A DNA stretch of 64,000 nucleotides from Evansella halocellulosilytica (GTDB lineage: Bacteria; Bacillota; Bacilli; Bacillales; Salisediminibacteriaceae): positions 4,278,354 through 4,342,353 of the forward strand of contig NZ_NIST01000001.1 in the NCBI RefSeq assembly GCF_002335745.1. The letters are read 5' to 3'. Made by a program: the position numbers and the translations under genes. The notes under the pieces were generated by a model. It was given only the letters and a program-made list of their open reading frames with translations, was not told the origin of the DNA and made no database searches. This document shows positions 17,643-25,984 of the stretch, piece by piece (positions within the stretch are counted from its first letter, which is position 1; each line of letters opens with the position of its first letter).

Positions 17643-18683
17643 TTGAAGAAGAAGTTTTATTCCATGTTCGGACTTCTCCTGTCTGGAAGTTTACTGCTTG
17701 CAGCATGTGGGGATGGAGACGATGGAGACAACGGTGAAGCAGGCGGAGACGCAAATGGTGACACTGACACTGAAACAGACGCAGACACAGAAGTAAACGT
17801 AAGTAACCTTCAAATTGGTACTGGAAGTACTGGAGGGACTTACTATCCGCTTGGACAAGAAATGGCTAATGTCATAAACGCGAACATCGAAGGTTATGAC
17901 GGCTTTGATCTTAGTGCCGTTTCTACTGGAGCATCAGTAGATAACATCTCTATGATTAATCAAGGAGAACTTGAATTAGGTATGTCAGTTCATTTACCTG
18001 CTTTAGATGCCTTAACTGGTGATGGAGATTTTGAAGGCGTTGCAGTTGAAAACTTTGGCTTTATGGGTCATATCTACCCAGAAGTCATGCAAATTGTTAC
18101 ACCTGCTGATTCAGATATTGAATCAATCGCTGACCTTGCAGGTAAAGATGTTGCAATTGGACCTCCAGGATCTGGTACACAAGCAGCTGCTCGAATGATC
18201 CTTGAAGCTTATGGTCTTGAAGATGGTGATTACACAGCTATCGAAGAAGGATTTGGTGACGCTGCTGGTCGTTTGCAGGATGGTAACTTAGATGCTTCAT
18301 TTGGACTTTTAGGATTACCTGCTGGGAGCATTCAAGAATTAGAAGTACAACGCGATATTCGTATGATTCCTATTAGCGATGAAGGGTTGTCTTATATTGA
18401 AGAAAACAGCGGATATGAAGGATTAACAATTCCTGCAGATTCTTATGATTTCTTAGATGAAGATATCCAAGCAATTACTGCGTATGCCATCTTAGTCGGC
18501 TCAACTGATTTAATTGACGAAGACCTCGGCTACGAAATTACAAAAGCACTATTTGAAAATAGTGGTGACATTTCTCATGACCAAGGACAGCATTTAACGA
18601 AAGAAAATGCACTAAACGGTTCAGATGGTCTTCCACTTCACCCTGGTGCTGAAAGATACTTCGAAGAAGAAGGTTTAAACTAA
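17643..18683 (+). CDS. TAXI-family TRAP transporter substrate-binding lipoprotein
   Basis: A 346-residue extracytoplasmic receptor. The start is TTG at 17643, with AAGGGGGAA at normal spacing; no in-frame ATG precedes the signal peptide. The lipobox is LAAC (Cys about 22), followed by some 35 residues of Asp/Gly/Glu/Thr linker. The receptor domain opens with LQIGTGSTGGTYYPLGQEMA, the TAXI hallmark, and includes DVAIGPPGSGTQAAARMILEAYG. TAXI receptors often bind organic acids such as glutamate or 2-oxo acids, but the ligand here is not determined. The fused permease gene follows, separated by a terminator-like hairpin. Confidence 0.92.
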   Translation: MKKKFYSMFGLLLSGSLLLAACGDGDDGDNGEAGGDANGDTDTETDADTEVNVSNLQIGTGSTGGTYYPLGQEMANVINANIEGYDGFDLSAVSTGASVDNISMINQGELELGMSVHLPALDALTGDGDFEGVAVENFGFMGHIYPEVMQIVTPADSDIESIADLAGKDVAIGPPGSGTQAAARMILEAYGLEDGDYTAIEEGFGDAAGRLQDGNLDASFGLLGLPAGSIQELEVQRDIRMIPISDEGLSYIEENSGYEGLTIPADSYDFLDEDIQAITAYAILVGSTDLIDEDLGYEITKALFENSGDISHDQGQHLTKENALNGSDGLPLHPGAERYFEEEGLN

Positions 18684-18703
18684 AAACATACATGCATGAA
18701 CCA

Positions 18704-18736
18704 AGGCCGGACTCCTTGCAGTGTCCGGCCTTTTTA
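18704..18736 (+). terminator. Terminator-like hairpin between receptor and permease genes
   Basis: AGGCCGGAC (18704-18712) pairs with GTCCGGCCT (18723-18731), followed by TTTTT. Because the permease gene follows in the same direction, it probably raises receptor expression over permease through partial termination. A second inverted repeat (ATCGACGAAAA near 18843 with TTTTCGTCGAT near 18885) lies just upstream of the permease. Confidence 0.75.
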
Positions 18737-18931
18737 AAAACCAATTGTATCCATTGTTTAATAGCAAAAACTATGTTACAAAATAATTATTCTTATTGTT
18801 CCTTTTAAGCTCCGCCAAAGGAACAGTTTTATGAGGCGGAACATCGACGAAAACGCAGGAAGATCGTTATCTAATCCTACTTTTTCGTCGATTTACATGT
18901 ACACAAAGAAATAACCGAGGGTGGTGAACGT

Positions 18932-20902
18932 ATGAAAGAAAAAGACATATTAACAGAAGAACAGCAAAAAGAAGTACTCGCTAAATATGATAAAGAATCT
19001 GCCTATCGTACAGATCCGAAAAAGTGGGCTATTATTATTGCCTTTATTTCAATATCATTAACGATCTTCCATTTATGGCGTGCATACCCCGGCAACGGAC
19101 CTCTCGTATACCTATTACAAGGGGCAGTTCATTTAGGTACAGCACTAGGTCTTATTTTTCTTTTATATCCAGCAACGAAAAAAGGATTAAAGAAACCTGG
19201 AGTCCCATGGTATGATGTAGCACTTGCCTTTTTCTCAATGGCATCGATGTATTACATTTTATTCCGGTACGATTGGATTACCGGTGCTGCTAGAATACAA
19301 GGTTTCACCTCATTTGATATTTTAGTAGCTACCATTGGGATTATTTTGCTATTAGAAGCAACAAGACGAGCTGTCGGGTTACCTATTGTAGTCATTGCAT
19401 CACTAGCCATATTATACGGATTATTTGGAACAAACATTCCACACTTTGGACATGGTGGATTTGATTGGAGTGGCTTATCAAGACGATTATTCTACTCATC
19501 TGATGCGATATTCGGTACACCGATTCAGATTTCATCAACTTATATTTACTTATTCTTATTCTTCGGGGTCATGCTGACAAAAACAGGTGTCGGTCAATAT
19601 TTTAATGACCTCGCATTCGGCTTAACCGGTCGTTTTACTGGAGGAACAGCAAAAGCAGCCGTTGCTGCCTCAGCAATGCAAGGAACTGTTACAGGTAGCT
19701 CGGTAGCAAATACCGTTTCATCTGGTTCATTTACAATACCAATGATGAAAAGGGCAAAATTCAGGCCTGAATTTGCTGCAGCTGCAGAAGCCTCAGCCTC
19801 AACCGGCGGACAAATTATGCCACCGATTATGGGAGCTGCTGCCTTCATTATGGCTGAATACGTATCAAGTGTATCCTACAGTGATATCATCATTATCGGT
19901 ATTATTCCTGCACTGCTTTATTTTACAGGTGTATTCATGGGAACACACTATGAAGCGAAAAAACATGGTATAAGCGGACTCTCGAAAGAAGAATTACCAT
20001 CATTGAAAGGAATATTAAAACGATTAGATTTGTTATTACCACTTGTTGCAATTATTACCTTGCTCGTACAAGGGTTTACCCCTACAACAGCCGCCCTTTG
20101 GGGAATTGGTGCTGCTTTTGCAGTGAGCTTTTTACGAAAGGATACTAGAATGGGGCTAGGAGATATGGTTGATGCCCTCATTCAAGGTGCCCGTATCGCG
20201 CTTCCAGTAATCGCTGCCTGTGCGACGGCTGGTATAATCGTTGGTGTTGTAGTCTTTACAGGTTTAGGAGGAAAAATTGCTGGTGGACTATTAAATATTG
20301 CAGGAGACAGCTTGTTCCTTCTATTATTCTTTACAATGATTGCTTGTATTTTACTAGGTATGGGACTTCCTACAACAGCAAACTATGTTGTTACTGCGTC
20401 AATGGCTGCACCAGCTTTAATTGCGTACGGTGTACCAGATATTGCGGCTCATTTCTTCGTTTTCTATTTTGGAATTGTAGCAGATATTACACCACCTGTA
20501 TGTTTAGCTGCTTATGCCGGTTCGGGTATTGCAAGAGCAAATCCGATGAAGGCAGGGGTGACCGCCTTCAAGTTAGCAATTGCAGCGTTTATCATACCGT
20601 ATGTTTTCGTATTTAATCCTGTCTTACTATTACAAGATGCGACCTTCTGGACGTTAGTTCCGGTGCTTGCGACTGCCTTATTAGGTATGGCTGCCGTTAG
20701 TGCAACGATGATGGGATATTTCGTTTACAAACCGTTCTGGTATGAAAGAATTATTTTACTCGCTGCAGGGATCATGCTTATTTACCCTGAAAACTTACCA
20801 ATCGAGTTAACAGGTTTAATCTTATTTATTGGAGTCGGATTTATCCAATATTTGCGTAAAAAGAAAGATAACGATCGAAATCAAGAACCATCGACAGCAT
20901 AA
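18932..20902 (+). CDS. TRAP transporter fused small/large permease (DctQM-like)
   Basis: A 656-residue fused 4TM/12TM membrane component of a TAXI-TRAP transporter. The small-subunit part covers roughly residues 30-160. The large-subunit part begins near 170 and contains the motif TGGTAKAAVAASAMQGTVTGSS followed by STGGQIMPPIMGAAAFIMAEY, which is the usual substrate/sodium pathway signature. It partners the receptor at 17643-18683. The ATG follows GGGTGGTGAACG. A strong terminator follows. The neighbouring, convergent RpiR gene suggests, weakly, that the imported acid feeds the aminotransferase locus. Confidence 0.93.
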   Translation: MKEKDILTEEQQKEVLAKYDKESAYRTDPKKWAIIIAFISISLTIFHLWRAYPGNGPLVYLLQGAVHLGTALGLIFLLYPATKKGLKKPGVPWYDVALAFFSMASMYYILFRYDWITGAARIQGFTSFDILVATIGIILLLEATRRAVGLPIVVIASLAILYGLFGTNIPHFGHGGFDWSGLSRRLFYSSDAIFGTPIQISSTYIYLFLFFGVMLTKTGVGQYFNDLAFGLTGRFTGGTAKAAVAASAMQGTVTGSSVANTVSSGSFTIPMMKRAKFRPEFAAAAEASASTGGQIMPPIMGAAAFIMAEYVSSVSYSDIIIIGIIPALLYFTGVFMGTHYEAKKHGISGLSKEELPSLKGILKRLDLLLPLVAIITLLVQGFTPTTAALWGIGAAFAVSFLRKDTRMGLGDMVDALIQGARIALPVIAACATAGIIVGVVVFTGLGGKIAGGLLNIAGDSLFLLLFFTMIACILLGMGLPTTANYVVTASMAAPALIAYGVPDIAAHFFVFYFGIVADITPPVCLAAYAGSGIARANPMKAGVTAFKLAIAAFIIPYVFVFNPVLLLQDATFWTLVPVLATALLGMAAVSATMMGYFVYKPFWYERIILLAAGIMLIYPENLPIELTGLILFIGVGFIQYLRKKKDNDRNQEPSTA

Positions 20903-20909
20903 TTCATTA

Positions 20910-20933
20910 AAACCGCCCGTTTTGGGCGGTTTT
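20910..20933 (+). terminator. Intrinsic terminator after the TRAP permease
   Basis: AAACCGCCC (20910-20918) pairs with GGGCGGTTT (20924-20932), followed by TAATTTCT. Confidence 0.85.
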
Positions 20934-20969
20934 AATTTCTCTTTATAAAAAGTCACTTTACTAACATAG

Positions 20970-21007
20970 CCCTTAAGGGACCTTTTTAATTGGGTTTTGT
21001 CCCAGCC
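20970..21007 (-). repeat. Family A 3' element, copy 2
   Basis: On the minus strand GGCTGGGACAAAACCC (20992-21007) is followed by a short CCCTTAAGGG palindrome (20970-20979). It lies about 20 bases after the stop of the RpiR gene and in the same direction. The hairpin is weaker than in other copies. Confidence 0.6.
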
Positions 21008-21027
21008 TTTATTTCATTTCTGCTAAC

Positions 21028-21882
21028 TTAATCATAAAAGACATCAAATGTATCCCATAAACCTTCTAATTCCTTCAACCGCTTTTCTACATTCTTATGT
21101 TCCGATCTAGTTAAAGCAGTAATGAGTGCACTAGCAATACTCATAGGAGCGGAGAAAGAGTCTATAAATGAATTAATTTCAGTAGATGAAATTAAATTTA
21201 TGTCACCGTAAGGCACGAGCGGACTCATTAAATGATCAGTAATAACAATCGTTTTCGCATCTCTCTGTTTCACATATTTTAATACTTCCACTGTTCGTTT
21301 CGTATAACGAGAAAAGCCGAGTCCAATGACGACATCCTCATTTGTAATATCAAGTAAATGCTCTGAAACACCATCAGCTTGCCGGATTAATTCAGTATTT
21401 TGAAGGACAAGGTCTAAATAAAACTCTAAAAATTGTCCAATACTAGTTGCACTTCGATAAGCAATAATATAAATCCGTTTCGCAGTTACTAATTCATGGA
21501 CAGCTCTTTCAAACTGATAAGCATCAACTTGACTAAGAGTCATTTTTAAATTTTGAATATCATCAGATAACACTTCTTTGACGACATGTTCTGTTTGATC
21601 ATTTTCATCCGTTGTTCTCGCCAACACTTCAGCTGATGTCATTTTTCGTTGAAGCGCTTCTTGTAAATGCCTTTGTAAATCTGGATACCCTTTATAGTTG
21701 AGGAAAAAAGCAAAACGAATGACAGTCGCTTCACCTACTTGCACATTTTTCGCAAGCTTAGACGCTGTTAAAAATGGTGCCGTCTCATGATTTTCGATTA
21801 AATAATTGGCAATTTTCTTATGAGACTTGCTCATTTTTTCCCGTTGCTGAATCATCCGCTGATAAACTTCATTTTCTAACAT
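21028..21882 (-). CDS. MurR/RpiR family transcriptional regulator
   Basis: A 284-residue regulator with an N-terminal RpiR helix-turn-helix (SKSHKKIANYLIENHETAPFLTASKLAKNVQVGEATVIRFAF) and a C-terminal SIS domain (residues about 125-260, with RIYIIAYRSATSIGQFLEFYL and AKTIVITDHLMSPLV). SIS domains bind phosphosugars in classic members, but several RpiR regulators respond to other metabolites. It lies 25 bases after the class III aminotransferase gene in the same direction, so it is probably co-transcribed with it and controls it. The candidate operator is the repeated ATTTCAT motif at 23355-23475. Confidence 0.9.
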   Translation of the reverse strand: MLENEVYQRMIQQREKMSKSHKKIANYLIENHETAPFLTASKLAKNVQVGEATVIRFAFFLNYKGYPDLQRHLQEALQRKMTSAEVLARTTDENDQTEHVVKEVLSDDIQNLKMTLSQVDAYQFERAVHELVTAKRIYIIAYRSATSIGQFLEFYLDLVLQNTELIRQADGVSEHLLDITNEDVVIGLGFSRYTKRTVEVLKYVKQRDAKTIVITDHLMSPLVPYGDINLISSTEINSFIDSFSAPMSIASALITALTRSEHKNVEKRLKELEGLWDTFDVFYD

Positions 21883-21907
21883 GATTGCTTCCCTCCTCCC
21901 GACTATA

Positions 21908-23302
21908 TCATATACTGCTCCCCCTTAACCGATCAAATAAAACCTTTTCATAAGCTTGAATCGTTTTCTTCAGTTCTTCTTCACCATGAGCTGTAGATAC
22001 ACTGTAACGATTCATCGGCTTTGTATAAATCCCTTCACTTATGAGGTGGAAATCAATTTCTTTTCTGAGGGATAAATCTGTCTTTTGAAGATCTCGGTAG
22101 TGGAGAATATTCGCTTCTGTCGTACATACAACACTAAATATCGACCCAACACCGATTGCTTTAAGGGGAACACCAGCTTTTTTACCAATATCCTCAATAT
22201 TCGCTTTTAATATATTTGTATTCGATACGACGTTAGCAAAATCCTTTTCTAGACGTTGAATCGTTGCAAGTCCTGCTGCTAATATCGTTGGGTGACCGTT
22301 ATAAGTTCCACTATGAAATAAAATTTCTTTTGCTGTCGATGTTTTACTTTCACTGGCATTAAACACATCACCTGATGCTTTTGGACAACTTATATTTAAA
22401 ATTTCTTCTTTTCCTCCGACCAATCCAACAGGGAATCCTCCTCCGATCACTTTTCCTAATGTTGTCATATCAGGATTAACTTGATATATAGCTTGTGCCC
22501 CTCCTAGAGCGACACGATAGCCAGTTTTTACTTCATCAAAAATGAATATAATACCAAGTTCATTCGTCACTTCACGAAGTTTTGTCATAAACGATTGTTC
22601 TGCAGGAATAAATCCCCCTTGAACTGGCTCAATAATAATTGCAGCCAATTCATCTGCATGTTCTCTAATCAGCTTCTCTGCTGCTTCTGCTTGATTAAAA
22701 GGTAAAATTAAAGGCTTTAATCCTGTCATATCTAAACCAGCTGACTCAGGAACAGCATTTGGCTCCTCTTCAGTCCCCGCTTCATTTAAAGGTGGATTAA
22801 TACTATATAATACGTCATTGTATCCTCCGTGATAATGTCCTTCAAATTTAGCAATTCTATTTTTGCCAGTATATGCGGTTGCTAACCTTACAGCCAATAA
22901 TGTTGCTTCTGTACCTGAGTTCGTAAAGCGAACCTTTTCCATTGATGGGTAATGTTCCATAATCTTTTTAGCAAATGTAATTTCCATCTTATGAGGCGTG
23001 CCGAACAAGTTCGTACCTTCTTGGTCGATTTGTTCAATCATCGCACTTTTTATTTCTGAAGCACCGTGCCCTAAAGCGAGTGAACCATATGCCATTAAAT
23101 AATCTATATATTGATTGCCGTCAACATCTTCCACCAATGCTCCATTCGCTTTTTCCATTACAATAGGATACGGAGGAAAATGTTTAATATTGGCGGTTAC
23201 ACCTCCAGGTAAATAATTCTCAGCTTCCTTCATTACCTCGTAGGATTTTCTCGTTTTATTCCCATAATGAATCAAAGGATGTTCAAACTTTTGTATGGCC
23301 AT
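21908..23302 (-). CDS. Class III PLP aminotransferase, glutamate-1-semialdehyde aminomutase-like
   Basis: A 464-residue fold-type I PLP enzyme. The ATG at 23302 has AAGGAAGG upstream; the longer frame to 23335 has none. The motifs GGVTANIKHFPPYPIVMEKANGALVEDVDGNQYIDY, KVRFTNSGTEATLLAVRLA, IIEPVQGG, FDEVKTGYR and TLGKVIGGGFPVG (Schiff-base Lys) are all present. It resembles HemL-type aminomutases, but its position next to a KamA-like enzyme and an RpiR regulator argues for a catabolic or special amino-acid role rather than haem synthesis. The insert around STAKEILFHSGTYNGHP is typical of the family. The substrate is unknown. Confidence 0.9.
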   Translation of the reverse strand: MAIQKFEHPLIHYGNKTRKSYEVMKEAENYLPGGVTANIKHFPPYPIVMEKANGALVEDVDGNQYIDYLMAYGSLALGHGASEIKSAMIEQIDQEGTNLFGTPHKMEITFAKKIMEHYPSMEKVRFTNSGTEATLLAVRLATAYTGKNRIAKFEGHYHGGYNDVLYSINPPLNEAGTEEEPNAVPESAGLDMTGLKPLILPFNQAEAAEKLIREHADELAAIIIEPVQGGFIPAEQSFMTKLREVTNELGIIFIFDEVKTGYRVALGGAQAIYQVNPDMTTLGKVIGGGFPVGLVGGKEEILNISCPKASGDVFNASESKTSTAKEILFHSGTYNGHPTILAAGLATIQRLEKDFANVVSNTNILKANIEDIGKKAGVPLKAIGVGSIFSVVCTTEANILHYRDLQKTDLSLRKEIDFHLISEGIYTKPMNRYSVSTAHGEEELKKTIQAYEKVLFDRLRGSSI

Positions 23303-23354
23303 TTCATTAAGCCCTTCCTTTCTTAATTTCTCCATTTCATTTTTATGAAGGATT

Positions 23355-23475
23355 TATTTCATTTTATGATAAAATAGCTTGGATGTGAAGGGGAAATTTC
23401 ATAAAATTCCAATGAGAAATATTAATTTCATATTATGACTGAAAGAATACGAGTAATATGGAGTATTTATTTCAT
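23355..23475. promoter_or_regulatory. Repeated ATTTCAT motifs between the aminotransferase and KamA-like genes
   Basis: ATTTCAT occurs at about 23356, 23396, 23425 and 23469. The first (followed by TTTATGA) and third (followed by ATTATGA) form similar near-palindromes ATTTCATNTTATGA. The region is the divergent promoter area of two genes that adjoin an RpiR gene, so these are candidate RpiR sites. This is inference from repetition and position. Confidence 0.45.
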
Positions 23476-23582
23476 TTCTATTAAAAAATAGAGGTTCTCT
23501 TCCGTTTTTGACCATTTTTGGCTGTTATGTTTAAATGAAGAAAGAACGTCTTTTCAGAATTTTGAAACGGAGGGTGATTAAT

Positions 23583-24749
23583 ATGGCACAACCAAAGTAC
23601 ATTATGAACATTGACAAAATTGAACAGATCCCTGAAGAAGAACGAAAAAAATTAAAGGAAATCACTGAAAAGTTTGTCTTTCGTGTAAACGATTACTATT
23701 TAAGTTTAATTGACTGGAACGATCCAAATGATCCGATTAAAAAGTTAATCATTCCAAATGAGGGGGAATTAGAAGAGTACGGCAGGTGGGATGCATCTGA
23801 TGAAGATACGAACTATGCAGCACCTGGGTGTCAGCACAAATACGATGCAACGGCATTGTTAATCGTCTCAGAGGTGTGCGGTGCATATTGCAGATACTGC
23901 TTCCGTAAGCGGTTATTCCGTAATGATATTAAAGAAGCAATGGCTGATGTACAGCCTGGAATTGAGTACATTAAAGAACATCCAGAGATTAGTAATGTTC
24001 TTTTGACTGGCGGTGATTCTCTCATTCTTGCAACGAAAAAACTCCGCAAAATTATCGAGCAGCTTCGTGAGATTCCTCACGTAAAAATCATTCGACTCGG
24101 TTCAAAAATGCCTGTATTTAACCCAATGCGAATATATGAGGACCAAGATTTGCTTGACCTTATTCGTGAATACTCCACTCCAGAGCAACGCATATACGTA
24201 ATGGCACATATTAACCACCCGAATGAGATTACTGAAGAAGCAAAAAAAGGCTTCCAGGCGCTGCATGATGCCGGTGCAATCGTCGTGAACCAAACACCAG
24301 TACTTAAAGGAATTAACGATGACTCAGATGTATTAGCCGATCTATTAGATCAGCTATCATGGGCTGGAGTGACTCCTTACTACTTCTTTATTAACAGACC
24401 AGTTGCCGGAAACAATGACTTCGTCTTAACATTAGAAGAGGCATACAACCTCGTTGAAGAGGCAAAGGCTAAAACATCCGGTCTTGGAAAACGTGTTCGC
24501 CTGTCCATGAGTCACACGTCAGGAAAAATTGAAATTCTTGCAATAGATAACGGAAAAGCTTACTTAAAATATCATCAGTCTCGTGACGGAAACTATGGCA
24601 AGTTCATGGTTCTTGACTGTCCAAAAGACGCGGCATGGTTCGATGATCTTCCTGGCAATGAGGAGCATTGGGAAAAGCCAAAAAAGAAGACAGAAAAAGT
24701 AATCTCTGCGAACGAAAAAATAAAAGAAATCGAGATGCAGAAAGCATAA
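23583..24749 (+). CDS. KamA-family radical SAM aminomutase-like enzyme
   Basis: A 388-residue relative of lysine 2,3-aminomutase. The ATG at 23583 follows GGAGGGTGATTAAT. The radical SAM cluster motif is C99-GAY-C103-RY-C106. LLTGGDSLIL, HINHPNEITEEA and NQTPVLKGIND are conserved. The PLP lysine corresponds to Lys315 in SHTSGK. In lysine 2,3-aminomutase the lysine side chain is held by two aspartates (Asp293 and Asp330, Clostridium numbering). The first aligns with Asp246 here, but the second aligns with Ser308, so the substrate is probably not lysine. It is shorter than Bacillus KamA. It is divergent from the aminotransferase gene. Confidence 0.88.
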   Translation: MAQPKYIMNIDKIEQIPEEERKKLKEITEKFVFRVNDYYLSLIDWNDPNDPIKKLIIPNEGELEEYGRWDASDEDTNYAAPGCQHKYDATALLIVSEVCGAYCRYCFRKRLFRNDIKEAMADVQPGIEYIKEHPEISNVLLTGGDSLILATKKLRKIIEQLREIPHVKIIRLGSKMPVFNPMRIYEDQDLLDLIREYSTPEQRIYVMAHINHPNEITEEAKKGFQALHDAGAIVVNQTPVLKGINDDSDVLADLLDQLSWAGVTPYYFFINRPVAGNNDFVLTLEEAYNLVEEAKAKTSGLGKRVRLSMSHTSGKIEILAIDNGKAYLKYHQSRDGNYGKFMVLDCPKDAAWFDDLPGNEEHWEKPKKKTEKVISANEKIKEIEMQKA

Positions 24750-24760
24750 GTTACAATAAG

Positions 24761-24792
24761 AGGATGTACCTGAAACGGTCCATCCTTTTTTA
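24761..24792 (+). terminator. Intrinsic terminator after the KamA-like gene
   Basis: AGGATGTACC (24761-24770) pairs with GGTCCATCCT (24777-24786) with one mismatch, followed by TTTTT. Confidence 0.7.
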
Positions 24793-24998
24793 ATTGATTC
24801 AGCATTTGTCTTTTTCCTAATAGACAGCCATTGTTATATATTCACCGTCTTCATTTAACTAACAAACTCGCTCATTCGTTCCATTCTTCTGAAAAATTGT
24901 GACTTTTCGCTCTAAATCGACAAAAAGTTTTTTCATTAAAACTGATTTCTAGTAAAATAAACAGAGACATAATTTTTAAGAAGAGGAGGAGAGTAACA

Positions 24999-25787
24999 AT
25001 GCAAAAGGCATCAACAATATTTTCTTTTCTATTGATTATGTTTTTTTTGCAAGCTTGTTCTACTAACTACTCCCCTTTTCAAGTGAAAGATAACTCAGAT
25101 TTATTGCTAAACAAAACAATAGAAAAAACACCTTTTCACTTTACATATTTGTATTCTTCTACAACAGATACAGAGCTTCAACTATTTTTTTTAGTATCAC
25201 ACACAGATGAATCTCCTATTTCTAGCGCCGATTACGAGTTTCAAATCGCTAATTATTTGTTTGATGAAAATGAAGTTCCATATGAAGTGATTTACGCGGA
25301 AACATATGAAGATACTTATGAATCAGAACAATTTGAAGAGTTCGAAATGTTGCTTAAACTCTCATTGACTCCACCTCCCGAAGAAGAGAATGTCTCAATT
25401 ACACTGCCAATTTATGTTGTTCCTTCACTCTTTAAGGAAGGGTACCCTTTCCGTGTCCATGAAGATCATATCAGGCAGCTCTCTGTTGGTGACATTTCAA
25501 TCTCACATTTATCAGTTGACGGAAAGACATTATCGTTTCAATTACGTGATGAACATCCAGATCAATCTTCTAGAAAGCTTTCTTATACGTTTAATAAAAT
25601 TGACGAAGGACAATCTGTGTATCCTCTTTTTACTAGAATAGAATCTATTAATGAAACATTATCAATAGAGTTAGAATTTGCCCAAGAAATTAGACTGCCA
25701 TCACAGTTTTCAATTCATCGGACGACTGTACATCTGCCTGAATGGAGATTTTCACTTACTGTACCATTGCATGAAAAAAGCGATTGA
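24999..25787 (+). CDS. Hypothetical lipoprotein
   Basis: A 262-residue protein of unknown family. The signal peptide ends in LQAC (Cys about 20). The rest is rich in beta-forming segments and acidic residues, with several Tyr/Glu clusters (VIYAETYEDTYESEQFEEFEMLL), and has no membrane segment. The ATG follows AAGAGGAGGAGAG, a strong site. The gene is monocistronic and ends inside a long terminator hairpin. I cannot assign a function. Confidence 0.75.
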   Translation: MQKASTIFSFLLIMFFLQACSTNYSPFQVKDNSDLLLNKTIEKTPFHFTYLYSSTTDTELQLFFLVSHTDESPISSADYEFQIANYLFDENEVPYEVIYAETYEDTYESEQFEEFEMLLKLSLTPPPEEENVSITLPIYVVPSLFKEGYPFRVHEDHIRQLSVGDISISHLSVDGKTLSFQLRDEHPDQSSRKLSYTFNKIDEGQSVYPLFTRIESINETLSIELEFAQEIRLPSQFSIHRTTVHLPEWRFSLTVPLHEKSD

Positions 25788-25811
25788 TTAACGTCAATCG
25801 CTTTTTCATGC
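25769..25811 (+). terminator. Long terminator hairpin overlapping a stop codon
   Basis: A stem of about 18 bp runs from GCATGAAAAA through GCGATTGA (25769-25787) and pairs with TCAATCGC and TTTTTCATGC (25794-25811). The TGA stop of the lipoprotein gene lies within the 5' arm. Confidence 0.75.
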
Positions 25812-25824
25812 ACTTTTAGTGCGA

Positions 25825-25967
25825 GTTCAAAAAGGAGGATGAAAAGGACCGAGAAGTTCGAGGCGCCGTAGTTTTGAGTACCGGAACGTATGCCATTCAT
25901 ACGTGAGGAACGGAAAAGCAAGCCAACGAAGAAATTCGATGTGTCACTTTCACCGGAATTTTTGAAC
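25825..25967. repeat. Family B element, full-length copy 1 (143 bp)
   Basis: It begins GTTCAAAAAGGAGGAT and ends CCGGAATTTTTGAACAACC. An internal hairpin CGTATG/CATACG lies in the centre, followed by GTGAGGAACGG. The copy at 62707-62848 has nearly the same length, the same ends and an analogous central hairpin. The terminal GTTCAAAAA inverted repeats suggest a non-coding miniature element or a structured RNA. Confidence 0.8.
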
Positions 25968-25984
25968 AACCTCTTTTACTTATT

